Below, piece after piece: positions 15,981 through 24,292 of a stretch of DNA of 64,000 nt. The DNA is taken from NCBI RefSeq assembly GCF_019599405.1, contig NZ_RKLQ01000003.1, forward strand, positions 62,001 to 126,000. The letters run 5' to 3'. The position numbers and the translations under genes are program-made. The first letter of the stretch is position 1. Each line of letters begins with the position of its first letter. This DNA comes from Haloarcula salinisoli. Lineage in GTDB: Archaea > Halobacteriota > Halobacteria > Halobacteriales > Haloarculaceae. The notes under the pieces were generated by a model. That model searched no databases and was not told the DNA's origin. It worked only from the letters and a program-made list of their open reading frames with translations.

Positions 15981-16123
15981 TGAATCACCCCCTTCGGCGA
16001 CAGTCCAAAATCAGTCGGCGTGTGGCTCTCGACGTGGAAGGAGACCTTCTTGTCCCGCAGGTCGCGCCCGCAGACCGGGCACTCGACGAGTCGAATCTTG
16101 TCGTGGCCGAACCGCTCGATCAT
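15977..16123 (-). CDS. 48-aa zinc-finger protein
   Basis: Product carries C-P-V-C-G at residues 16-20 and H-V-E-S-H, giving C-x2-C-x11-H-x3-H, a C2H2-type finger. Likely a DNA- or protein-binding regulator of the element. Coupled at both ends by ATGA overlaps: with the 29-aa ORF upstream (16120-16123) and the 62-aa gene downstream (15977-15980). A longer in-frame start at 16267 is possible but its extra residues look non-coding. Confidence 0.65.
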   Translation of the reverse strand: MIERFGHDKIRLVECPVCGRDLRDKKVSFHVESHTPTDFGLSPKGVIQ

Positions 16124-16209
16124 CGGCCGACACCTCGCTCGGTGGGGTCGATTCGAGACGGTTCCTGTCGGCCAGCCGCTACAATCAGTCCATCGTGGTT
16201 GTTTTCCAT
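16120..16209 (-). CDS. 29-aa micro-ORF in the coupled chain
   Basis: Starts MENNHDGLIVAAG and ends in TGA that overlaps the next ATG. The ATGA coupling is the main evidence for it; nothing is recognised in the peptide. It overlaps the 3' end of the 71-aa ORF at 16185-16400. Confidence 0.4.
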   Translation of the reverse strand: MENNHDGLIVAAGRQEPSRIDPTERGVGR

Positions 16210-16400
16210 AGTCCGGTGGAGAGCCGGTTAGGCCGGCGAAACCGGACCGGGAAGCCATCGTTCCCAAGCTCTAAGTATCTAGAGCTAGAAAGAACAGTTG
16301 GGAAGACACCTTCCCGGTCCACACACTTCAGAACGGACGGCCGAAGCTTGGTGAGCTTGATGCGGCCGTCCGTTCGCACTTTTCCACTTTCGAGAGTCAT
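16185..16400 (-). CDS. Possible 71-aa protein, head of the small-gene chain
   Basis: Basic 71-residue ORF (starts MTLESGKVRTDGRIKL). It lies first in the minus-strand chain and next to an AT-rich upstream region suited to a promoter. No family recognised. The sequence contains an internal dyad around 16269-16289 (AGCTCTAAGT.../TCTAGAGCT), so it may partly be regulatory DNA. Confidence 0.4.
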   Translation of the reverse strand: MTLESGKVRTDGRIKLTKLRPSVLKCVDREGVFPTVLSSSRYLELGNDGFPVRFRRPNRLSTGLWKTTTMD

Positions 16401-16429
16401 CTGTCTGAATCCTGTGAGTTGCTTGGGCG

Positions 16430-16631
16430 GTTTTTTCTGCGTGCTAGGTCCATATTCGGGGGTTTTACTTAGTACCTGTTGATTAATTAATAAGTTATTA
16501 ACCTAGTTAATTACTAGTCGCCCACCCACGTTTTCGGTCTGGTTTTGTGCTGCACGTGTAGCCCATACAGGCTGGTCCCACTTAGTATATATCAGTGAAT
16601 TGATGATTGATTCAATCATTGATTGACTAGG
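16430..16631. promoter_or_regulatory. AT-rich region with palindrome and repeated TGATTGA motif
   Basis: Markedly AT-rich for this genome (for example GATTAATTAATAAGTTATTAA). Near its right end is a perfect 7-1-7 palindrome TGATTGA-T-TCAATCA (16604-16618), followed by another TGATTGA (16620-16626). It lies between the divergent/convergent small genes of the element. It could be a promoter/operator or part of a replication origin; the sequence cannot decide between them. Confidence 0.5.
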
Positions 16632-16931
16632 TTATTCATGTCTCTCGTCGGGGTGTGTCTGGGCCTCCTGTCGGAGTCGAGAAAGGGCGCGTTCGAGCTT
16701 CGGGATCGCTTCCGTGCGGTCGTAGTCCGGCCGTGTCAGTGTCCGAAGGGCCGGTTGGACGTGTTCGGTAGCGACCTGTGCGGCGAAGTCGTCCGAGACG
16801 GAGGCCTGTGGGTCCGCTGGTGGGTCGACTGAGAGCGTCGCGGCCGCAGCTGCCGCGCCGAGAAACTGGCGTCGGCTTGGGTCCTTCGTCGAGGCGATGC
16901 TTTCATTCCCGCGTGTATCGTCGGTTGACAT
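16632..16931 (-). CDS. Small Tat-signal protein
   Basis: 99 aa from the ATG at 16929-16931. Residues 19-35 read S-R-R-Q-F-L-G followed by an Ala-rich hydrophobic stretch, a textbook twin-arginine signal. The remaining about 60 residues are acidic and helical, with no cofactor motif. Exported by the Tat route, probably to the cell surface. No family recognised. An exported small protein in an integrated plasmid is unusual and could be surface-acting cargo (inference). Confidence 0.65.
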   Translation of the reverse strand: MSTDDTRGNESIASTKDPSRRQFLGAAAAAATLSVDPPADPQASVSDDFAAQVATEHVQPALRTLTRPDYDRTEAIPKLERALSRLRQEAQTHPDERHE

Positions 16932-17112
16932 GGGTTCTGGTCCCCAGAACCCGGTCCGCCTGCCCTTACAGGCGGACACTTTCCTGATTCAGTGTCCTCA
17001 GGACCGGGCTCTGATACCATCTCCTACACTGTGTAATGGTGAAAAGCGTTTCCCCATCTCCTTCATAGGTGATGGCTAAAGTACTGGTCCGTATTCACTA
17101 TCTACATACGTG

Positions 17113-17376
17113 ATGTCTTCGAAAGTACGGACCGTGCCGGGGAAAGACCGCGATGAGGAGTCAGGTGAGTACACCACAAGCTATGCTGACTCCGACTTCC
17201 TCGCTGCCATCTCCAAGCTAGACGGAATGGCTGGAACATCCGAAATAGCTCAAGAAGTAGGCTGTACCCGGCGAACTGCTTATACCCGTCTTTCTTCAAT
17301 CGAGGAGAAGGGCGATGTGAGGAGTCGTCAGGTCGGAAACTCCCTCGTCTGGATTGTTGCCGATAATCTGGAGTAG
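17113..17376 (+). CDS. Winged helix-turn-helix regulator
   Basis: 87 aa. After a charged N terminus, residues about 28-80 form a wHTH: D-F-L-A-A-I-S-K-L, then the recognition helix region T-S-E-I-A-Q-E-V-G-C-T-R-R-T-A-Y-T-R-L and the wing G-D-V-R-S-R-Q-V-G-N-S-L-V-W. A GTG at 17110 is directly in front of the ATG at 17113. Its stop is one base from the stop of the convergent membrane-protein gene. Candidate regulator of the restriction-modification module. Confidence 0.78.
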   Translation: MSSKVRTVPGKDRDEESGEYTTSYADSDFLAAISKLDGMAGTSEIAQEVGCTRRTAYTRLSSIEEKGDVRSRQVGNSLVWIVADNLE

Positions 17377-17377
17377 A

Positions 17378-18091
17378 TTAGTTCCTACGAGGAGCAAAGC
17401 CACCTCGGTTGTATACCTCTTCAAATGTTATTTTATTAGGGTGCTGTTCGAACAGTCTCTTACCTTCTTCTGGGTCTATATCGATCCAACGCCCAGGTGT
17501 GAATAGTGGCTCCGTGATTGTCTCACCAAATTCGTCCTCACAGACAATCTCGACCCAGAAATTGAACTCATAATGTTCGTTTCTGAATGCCTCACCCACC
17601 CCTGAAGTGAAATCACCGTAGGCCTGTCCTTCTGGCGCAGGAAAAGGGGGTCGACCAGAAAATTCTACACCTCTCTCACCACCACTGATAGCCCTCTCTT
17701 GGATTTTCTCGCCATCTTCACATCTCTGTATACTATGCTCTATCGATCGCGTATTGATTCTATCAGGGTCACGATCGTCGGAGAGCAAGTTACGTTCATC
17801 ATCCTTTGGAAATTCTACCGTGGTACGCAAGCGCATATTCTTCGCTACGCCTTTGCCATAGTTTGACACATATGCGCTTATTTCATTACCATCTTTGTCA
17901 CAATCGCCGACTTCTATCAATGGCTCTTGTTCAAGCCTGAGAACTTTGTGCTGCTGATGATACAATCCAACCAGTAATGCGCTCAGAATCAGAGAACCTA
18001 TAGCGCCAATGACTTCTCCCCACTTTAGCAACCAACCGAAAATGTACCCCTGCAATAACATCGGTATCATACTAATTGGGACAAATTTCAC
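17378..18091 (-). CDS. Membrane-anchored protein coupled to the restriction-modification gene
   Basis: 237 aa. Two hydrophobic segments near the N terminus (about residues 5-20 and 27-46) precede a large soluble region rich in strands (L-I-E-V-G-D-C-D-K-D-G-N, then A-K-N-M-R-L-R-T-T-V-E-F), resembling a beta-sandwich. Its ATG overlaps the stop of the restriction-modification gene by four bases (ATGA at 18088-18091), so the two are translationally coupled. The gene is AT-rich compared with host genes. I recognise no family. The coupling suggests an accessory of that enzyme. Confidence 0.75.
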   Translation of the reverse strand: MKFVPISMIPMLLQGYIFGWLLKWGEVIGAIGSLILSALLVGLYHQQHKVLRLEQEPLIEVGDCDKDGNEISAYVSNYGKGVAKNMRLRTTVEFPKDDERNLLSDDRDPDRINTRSIEHSIQRCEDGEKIQERAISGGERGVEFSGRPPFPAPEGQAYGDFTSGVGEAFRNEHYEFNFWVEIVCEDEFGETITEPLFTPGRWIDIDPEEGKRLFEQHPNKITFEEVYNRGGFAPRRN

Positions 18092-21000
18092 TCCCCGATA
18101 GCTTCCTCTACAATCTCGATTTCCTCGTCGGTCAGCCCATACAGCTCGTAGACGATGTCGTCGATGAGGTCGTCCGTCCGCGCAATTTTCTCTTCAAGCT
18201 CTTCGGCCCGTTCCTTCGTTCCGACGTAACTCTCTAGCCCGTCCCGAACCTCGTCGACGGCGGGCAGCGTGAGCTTCCGCAGCCGGTCGACCAGCGAGTT
18301 CGTTTTCGTCGCGGTCTCGCGGAAGCCTGCGAACCCACCGGCCTCGTCGACGGCGACTGGGACGAACGCCTCGATCAGGTCGGCCTCCGTCTCGGTGAGA
18401 TCCGTAATCCGCAGTGCCGGCAGCGGGTCAGTCTCCGTGTATCCCCACTGGTCGGTCTCGTAGGCGTCCTCGTCGTCGGGCTTGTAGCGGGCTGTGAGTC
18501 GGATCTCGACGGTGGTACCTGATTCACGGATCACAGTGACCTCGCCGATACGGAGATTCGGTTTCTGTTCGGTGGTTTCTTGCAGGATGGAATCTGCCGA
18601 GCCTTCAGGGGGCTGGGTGAGACCGACATCGGCGAGTGTTGGGCCGTCGGAGTAGGTTCCGAGATGGTCACGCAAAGACAAGTTCAGTTCACCGAGCGAC
18701 TGTTTTCTAGATTTAATAGTTTCAGCTAAATAGATAAGTGAATGATATTGACCCTTCTCATCAGTAGGGACTTGTTCACTATTGGAGTCATATTCCGCCT
18801 GAGGGCTGTTTAGTGTATCTGAACTAATCTCTTTGACTGGAAGTTGGCGGATATCTTCCGGATACACATCAGTATAACTACCCTGTAGCGAACCAGTGGC
18901 TAGGAAATTACTGAAATAGTATCCCACGAGGGCAGAGTTAGCTATCGCATTAAGATACCGAATATCGTACTCATTTGCATCTTCAGTAGCTTCGTAATCA
19001 GCAGGTCCACGATGTTCTTCCATTTCTGGAGACCAATTAACTGCATGAGCAGCACGCTGTGCTGTGTAATACTTATCGTAGTCAAAGCACGAAATCAGCC
19101 TATTATTTTCCCCACTTATACGCCTGAAAATCACTTTTGGATTTTCAAATAACTCTGGATATTTCGGCCGATGGAAATGTGACTGTTTGGACTCATAATC
19201 AATGTATCTACCTTTCCACTCTAAGGCATATCGCTGGATATCCCCACCTTCCAAATATGGCTTAAAGCCGTCTCCCTCTTTCGAGTCATGCAGCACATCT
19301 TCTTTGTCAAAATCCAGTTCACTGTGACTTCCACTGTGAGCTACAACACCGGGATTAACACAACAAATAGATCCTAAAGAGACTGATATACGTTCTATTG
19401 CGTTTTTCAATTCAAGATCTTCTGGCGAAAGATTGACTCTGAATGCAGAATGCTTGTACTCAGTAAAAGTATCCTGATCCAATGCAAACAGCTGATTATA
19501 TGATAAATCCGAGTAGCCAACAATCTGAGTCTCTTCATCTGAGGTCGATTTCGAAACTGTGTAAATAACACACTGTCTGTCCACACCAGTAAATACTTCT
19601 AACTCCCCAAAATCTACTAATCTTACAATATGTGTGTTTTCTATGAAATAATTCCGGAGGGCACGAGCATATTTTTCAGTCTTTAGTGAGCTTGGGGTGA
19701 TGAATGAATGATTACCTCCATATCTGGTAAGCTCTGTTGCTCTGTAGCAGAAGAGAATGTACAGATCCCAGTGTCCCACAGCAGGCTCAGGATACATATT
19801 CTCGTATGTTCGCGGTGAAATGGAGTGGTTCTCTGTTAATTCCCAATTTGACACATACGGCGGATTCCCAACCACCGCATCAAACCCAGCCCCACCTAGT
19901 CGCTCCCCATCCTCTCCGAAGAACACTTCGGGAAACTCCAGTTCCCAGTGGAAGAAGTCCTCCTCGTCGGCCATCGCCTGCGCACTCGTGAACCAGTCTT
20001 CACCCTGTATCTCGGCCCACTCGTCGCTATCTTCGATAGCGCCGGCCATCTCCTCGTAGACGCCTTCGGGCACGTCCAGCCCGAACGCCTCGGCGGTGTG
20101 GACGTTGGCGATTTCGAAGAGCCGCTGATACAGCGGGTCCTCGCGTATCTCCTCGTATATCTCCTCCATCGACTTGATGTCCGCCAGGTCGTCGTTGTCG
20201 ATGGCCAGCAAGTCCTCCATGAGGTCCATCACGTGCTCCAGTGTCTGCTGGCGAGCGCGGGCGAACGCCTGCGTGAGCGTCAACTGACCACCGTTCTCCT
20301 CGGTATCGTCGCTCAGTACCTCCGAAATATCCGACCCCACCAGTGAGTTCCCGGCCTTCAGGTGGTGGTCAAGGAATGCCAGCGGCTTGTCCGCAGCCAG
20401 CGTCTCCAGCCACATCGACAGTTTCCCCAGCTCGACGGCCATGCCGTTGACGTCGACGCCGTAGATGCACTCTTTCGCTATTGTCCGGCGGAGTTCCTGC
20501 TCGTCGTAGGACTGTATCTCCTGCTCGCGGACGACTTCCATCACCTGCTCGGTTAGATACCCCGTCGCGCTGGTGAGGAAGTGTGCCGATCCCATCGCCG
20601 GGTCCAGAATCTTCAGGTCCAGCACTTCCTGCCAGAACCGACGGAAGTACTCGGTATCACTCGGTTCCAGGCCGTCGGCTTCCAGGTCGGCTTTGATGTC
20701 GTCTAGCAGCGGGTCGACTGTCTCCTCGACGATGTAGCTCACCACGTAGTCCGGGGTGTAGTACGCACCCGTGGCCTTCCGCTCGCCGTCGTCGTTGACG
20801 ACGTACAGTTCCCCTTTCTCGACCGTCTCGACGGCGTCGGCCACGCTCACCTCCGTCCCGGGCTTCCAGACCTGCCCTCCATCCTCGGCGACCGCGGCGT
20901 AGGGCTCCGACGCGATGCGGAATTCGTGTTCGAGCAGTCCCTCGTAGATGCTTCCAAGGTGGCGCGTGTCCAGGTCGGCGTAGTCGGCCAGCACTGGGTT

Positions 21001-22218
21001 CCCATCTTCCCCTTCGGTTGTTCCGAGGCGGTGGATTACCTCCGCGATGTAGCGGTCGGCTACTTCGTTCTCGGCCAGGAACTCGTGGGTCTCTTCGTCG
21101 AAGAGCCCGCCGTTGTAGGGCGGAATCCCCAGTTTCTCCTTCCCTTCGTCGACGAGCCCGAAGAGGTCCTCTAGCTGTCCCCAAATCTGGGTGGCGTAGC
21201 CGCTGTAGTCGTCGTAGGAATCGCCCGAGGTAATGTCCTCGTGAATCTCCAGCCGAATCTGGTCCAGGCTGAAGTGCTCCTCGAATTCAGCCTGTGCTTC
21301 TGGGTCATCGGGATGGATCAACCCTCGCGATTCGGCGTAGAGGACGAACATCAGCCGGTAGAGCAACACCAGCGACTGCTCTTTCAGCTCCTCGCGGGCG
21401 TCCTCGTCGTCCGGGTCGATGTCGAGGTCGTTGGTGTGGATGAACCCCTCGCCCAGTATTCGCAACGCGGTGAAGACGTTGTCCTGCAGGTCCTCACCGA
21501 GTTCCTGGGCTGCGGTCTCCGATTCGTTCCAGACCGTATCGAGGAACGACGTTCCCGCCACCTCGCGGAACGCTGCCGGTCGGAAGAACGTATAGAAGTA
21601 TTTGAACTGCTCCAAGTCGCCGGACTCCAACAGCTCGGGAAGGTCGACTTCGTAGTAAATCTCGGTCGCGTAGTCTTTGGTCCCATAGAGTCGCCACTTC
21701 TTCCCGTCGGTGAGAATCCCCCACTTCAGCCGCTCCGGTGTGTGCTCCAGATAGTACTTGATCTGGTGCGATGCGTCCCGATAGGACCGCTGTTCGTTGA
21801 ACCGCTTGGTGAAGTCGGCGTCCCACTGTTTCGCTTCCAGAACAGCCGACGCGAGCCCGTACATCGCTTCGGTCTCGCCGTCACGCTTCCGCTTGGCCGC
21901 ATCGCGGCGCTTCTCGTCCGATTCAAACAGGAGGCGGTCGTTGTATCCGCCACTGTCGGGCAGTGTCGTCTCCGATAGCGTACCGAACCCGAGAACATCG
22001 AGCACTTCGTCGATCCACGAATCGAGGAGTTCGTCCTCGTTGTAGGAGCTGACGAGTTCGCCTTCCAGGTCCCACAGGTGCTGCAGTGCCTCAAACGCTT
22101 CTTCGGCTTCGTCGTCACACTCCCACTCTTCCAGGTCGTCGATTCGTTCGTCGAGATAGTAGCCAGAGAAAAGGCTCGAATTGCGGTATGGTGTCGAGCT
22201 AAGAGTGGCCTGACTCAT
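18088..22218 (-). CDS. Single-chain restriction-modification enzyme (type IIG/Eco57I- or PglX-like)
   Basis: 1376 aa from the ATG at 22216-22218 (a TTG at 22237 would add seven). N-terminal region: D94, then E128-A-K130 (V-L-E-A-K-Q-W), fitting a PD-(D/E)xK nuclease core. Methyltransferase: A-Y-Y-T-P near 485, motif I D-P-A-M-G-S-A-H-F (539-547), acidic D-V-N (about 589) and motif IV N-P-P-Y (785-788), typical of N6-adenine methylation. The segment after NPPY (about 785-1185, DNA 18.65-19.87 kb) is strikingly AT-rich and corresponds to the target-recognition part, while both flanks are GC-rich. So the gene is mosaic. It cuts or marks DNA at one recognition site; without other BREX genes nearby a stand-alone system is likelier. 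Confidence 0.85.
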   Translation of the reverse strand: MSQATLSSTPYRNSSLFSGYYLDERIDDLEEWECDDEAEEAFEALQHLWDLEGELVSSYNEDELLDSWIDEVLDVLGFGTLSETTLPDSGGYNDRLLFESDEKRRDAAKRKRDGETEAMYGLASAVLEAKQWDADFTKRFNEQRSYRDASHQIKYYLEHTPERLKWGILTDGKKWRLYGTKDYATEIYYEVDLPELLESGDLEQFKYFYTFFRPAAFREVAGTSFLDTVWNESETAAQELGEDLQDNVFTALRILGEGFIHTNDLDIDPDDEDAREELKEQSLVLLYRLMFVLYAESRGLIHPDDPEAQAEFEEHFSLDQIRLEIHEDITSGDSYDDYSGYATQIWGQLEDLFGLVDEGKEKLGIPPYNGGLFDEETHEFLAENEVADRYIAEVIHRLGTTEGEDGNPVLADYADLDTRHLGSIYEGLLEHEFRIASEPYAAVAEDGGQVWKPGTEVSVADAVETVEKGELYVVNDDGERKATGAYYTPDYVVSYIVEETVDPLLDDIKADLEADGLEPSDTEYFRRFWQEVLDLKILDPAMGSAHFLTSATGYLTEQVMEVVREQEIQSYDEQELRRTIAKECIYGVDVNGMAVELGKLSMWLETLAADKPLAFLDHHLKAGNSLVGSDISEVLSDDTEENGGQLTLTQAFARARQQTLEHVMDLMEDLLAIDNDDLADIKSMEEIYEEIREDPLYQRLFEIANVHTAEAFGLDVPEGVYEEMAGAIEDSDEWAEIQGEDWFTSAQAMADEEDFFHWELEFPEVFFGEDGERLGGAGFDAVVGNPPYVSNWELTENHSISPRTYENMYPEPAVGHWDLYILFCYRATELTRYGGNHSFITPSSLKTEKYARALRNYFIENTHIVRLVDFGELEVFTGVDRQCVIYTVSKSTSDEETQIVGYSDLSYNQLFALDQDTFTEYKHSAFRVNLSPEDLELKNAIERISVSLGSICCVNPGVVAHSGSHSELDFDKEDVLHDSKEGDGFKPYLEGGDIQRYALEWKGRYIDYESKQSHFHRPKYPELFENPKVIFRRISGENNRLISCFDYDKYYTAQRAAHAVNWSPEMEEHRGPADYEATEDANEYDIRYLNAIANSALVGYYFSNFLATGSLQGSYTDVYPEDIRQLPVKEISSDTLNSPQAEYDSNSEQVPTDEKGQYHSLIYLAETIKSRKQSLGELNLSLRDHLGTYSDGPTLADVGLTQPPEGSADSILQETTEQKPNLRIGEVTVIRESGTTVEIRLTARYKPDDEDAYETDQWGYTETDPLPALRITDLTETEADLIEAFVPVAVDEAGGFAGFRETATKTNSLVDRLRKLTLPAVDEVRDGLESYVGTKERAEELEEKIARTDDLIDDIVYELYGLTDEEIEIVEEAIGE

Positions 22219-22928
22219 AATGAAGTGGTAACTAGACAAATTGATGCGGTAATTAATCTAGGGGGTATCTCAGCGGAGTCTGCTGGTCTCTGTCCCCTCG
22301 TTTTGATACGACCAACGCCGACCCCCTCTCAAGGCCCCCTTCACCCCTTGCTCTTATCCCCTGATTAGCGCTGCTTGAGGCCCCTCTATCCCCTCATATT
22401 GCTGGTCGTCGACCCCGTACCACTGCAAGCGGAGAAAAGCCCCGCTTCTTGCCACTGCTCTAAAGCGAAGATTTTCGCTGCTTGAGGGCCTTGAAGCGCT
22501 CTTCCCGCTGGTCGTGAAAGCCGTTGCATGGAAGCAAGGGGGTAAGCAGGGGGTCGAAAGGCCCCTTCGAGCTAGGTCGTCCCCTTGCTCTCCTGGCTCG
22601 TACGGAAACGACCACCGCTTGAGGCGTCCTCGACCACCGCTAGCTTCTGTACTTGAGCGCTGCTTGAGGGTCCTCAAGCGATAGAATTGGGTCGTCAGCG
22701 AACGACCAGCGGTTACCACCCCCTCAAAGGGCCCTTTTTGCTGGCTCTTTCTGTCGCTTGAGTACTGCTTCTGGGCCCTCTACTGCTGCTTTTGGCTGGT
22801 CGTAAACAACGGGGCAAGAAAGCAAGGGGGTGAACGGGGGTCTTGCCCCCGGTCGAGGTGCTTTGTAGTGCTCTCAGGGTGGACATCCTAACCTGTGGAT
22901 TACAGGCTCGCTTACCTACCTTGCACAT
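22219..22928. repeat. Repeat-rich non-coding region, candidate replication origin
   Basis: About 700 bases without a convincing gene. The 12-mer CGCTGCTTGAGG occurs exactly three times (22369-22380, 22486-22497, 22658-22669) with shorter variants (CGCTTGAGG at 22616-22624). GCTGGTCGT occurs three times (22401-22409, 22507-22515, 22795-22803), and AAGCAAGGGGGT twice (22532-22543, 22820-22831). Runs of CCCCTT/AAGGGG are scattered between. Dense short direct repeats in an integrated plasmid next to a DNA-binding protein gene suggest iterons; a structured RNA is the alternative. Confidence 0.6.
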
Positions 22929-23465
22929 ATGGTTCAGTTTCCCGACAGCGCTCCCTCTGATGACTCGGATTCCGCTTCCCGCTCGACCCCAGCGGAATCT
23001 GAGTCTGTCGAGCGCCAGATTGGCGAGCTGGTGATGCGGTATCTCCGCCAGTCTCCCGCCGTCCGAGTGTGGTACGATGGAGAGCGTATCAGAGCCGAGC
23101 AAAGCACGGCTCAGAACGAACAGGAGCGAACGCTGACATCGTCCACTACTACCAGCGACGCGAATAGCGAACGAACAGAGCAAAACCGACAGACGGCATC
23201 GCCCTCTCTATCAGAGACGCAGAGCGCTAACAGAGATAGCGCTCTCTCTACGGATAGCGAGACAGCGGGTCACGAATTGAACGGCATTTCGAACGTTCAA
23301 AATCTCACAGAGAAACAGGCCAAAGCGTACCTCCTCTTGGAACAGACCGGTGGGGACATATCCATCAGTGAGCTGGCCGAGCGGGCGGGCTATTCGAGCA
23401 AGGGTGGTGCTCACAGCGCAAAGGAGAAATGGGTTGATACTCGTGGTTCAGATAGGCCCCTATGA
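22929..23465 (+). CDS. HTH protein with long disordered N-terminal region
   Basis: 178 aa. Residues 1-120 are Ser/Thr/Glu-rich and likely disordered. The C terminus (about 127-170) is a wHTH: L-T-E-K-Q-A-K-A-Y-L-L-L, then I-S-I-S-E-L-A-E-R-A-G-Y-S-S-K-G-G-A-H. It lies directly downstream of the repeat region, so it may bind those repeats (inference). It converges with the second recombinase and overlaps its end by six bases. Confidence 0.65.
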   Translation: MVQFPDSAPSDDSDSASRSTPAESESVERQIGELVMRYLRQSPAVRVWYDGERIRAEQSTAQNEQERTLTSSTTTSDANSERTEQNRQTASPSLSETQSANRDSALSTDSETAGHELNGISNVQNLTEKQAKAYLLLEQTGGDISISELAERAGYSSKGGAHSAKEKWVDTRGSDRPL

Positions 23466-24059
23466 GAAGGTCGCGCCCTCGAACTCCCGGTTCACCACTT
23501 CGGCCGTAGGCGCGTTCAGGTACGGCTCGACCGCGGAGAACGACGACCACCCACCGACTTCCATCACTACTCTGGGGTTCATCCGCTCACGCACCAGGAG
23601 CGTCTGCGCGTAGTACCGCCGAAGATCGTGACTCGACAGCTTCTGCCAGTCGGCGTCACCGGTCTCCTCCGCGACTCGCTCGGCGGTGGCCTTGACCCGG
23701 CGCTGTACCGACCGCTCGCTCAGGTCGACGATCGGCTCGTCGCGGTCGATGTCCTCGACGTTGGCGTAGCGGAGTAGTTCGCTCTCGATTTGCTCGGGGA
23801 GGTAAGCGTCGCGAGGTTTCCCGCCGCTCCCCTCAGTGTCCTTCCCCTGGGGAACGCGAAGCCGGGCGTGGCCGTCGACGTGCTTGATGTGTTCCGGGTG
23901 TATCTGGGGTATCTCGAAAGACCGAAGCCCGACTTCCCCGCCGAGCTGGATGATGAGGGAGTCCCGGTAGCTACCCGCGCTCTGCTTGAGGGTCTTGTAC
24001 TCGTCCGGCGTCAGCCAGCAGCGGTACGAATGGTGGTTCTCGTTTCGCTCGATGCGCAT
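23460..24059 (-). CDS. Small catalytic-domain tyrosine recombinase
   Basis: 199 aa, with a catalytic domain and almost no separate core-binding domain. Arg is in G-L-R-S-F-E-I (about 45-51), a Lys in the K-D-T segment (73), then H-D-L-R-R (143-147), G-G-W (168-170) and the likely nucleophile Tyr in V-E-P-Y-L-N (about 178). All catalytic positions are present, including the HxxR that the larger integrase lacks. The role is unclear: dimer resolution of the plasmid form, inversion of cargo, or a remnant of another integration. Confidence 0.85.
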   Translation of the reverse strand: MRIERNENHHSYRCWLTPDEYKTLKQSAGSYRDSLIIQLGGEVGLRSFEIPQIHPEHIKHVDGHARLRVPQGKDTEGSGGKPRDAYLPEQIESELLRYANVEDIDRDEPIVDLSERSVQRRVKATAERVAEETGDADWQKLSSHDLRRYYAQTLLVRERMNPRVVMEVGGWSSFSAVEPYLNAPTAEVVNREFEGATFS

Positions 24060-24145
24060 GGATACTTCTCAATGACAAGTCCGACATGATAAACCACAGT
24101 TTGGGCGGGAGTGGTCGGCTATAGCTCTATATCGCGGGTTCCGTG

Positions 24146-24186
24146 TCGTAGTTCTTCAAGAACTCCGTGATATCAGGCTCACTCCC
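24146..24186 (-). repeat. Remnant repeat left of the HEPN-like gene
   Basis: TCGTAGTTCTTCAAGAACT and the following bases match TCATAGTTCTTCAACAACT at 25331-25366 at about 19 of 22 positions. On the minus strand both translate to an E/S-F/L-L-K-N-Y-D tail. The pair brackets the gene at 24293-25258. Confidence 0.5.
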
Positions 24187-24292
24187 GACCGTCGGGTTCA
24201 TTCGGTCGTAGTTGCACCGAACAATGGGAATAGGGTCTGATTCTATTCAGTACAAATACTATAGTCCACGTTTGTAATCGAAATCACAGAGA

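Noticed and set aside
18088-22218. Complete BREX system
   Set aside because: The PglX-like gene lacks neighbours such as brxC, pglZ or brxL in this window; a stand-alone enzyme is the simpler reading.
22354-22719. 121-aa ORF in the repeat-rich region
   Set aside because: Its sequence follows the short DNA repeats, is not acidic, and has no start signals.
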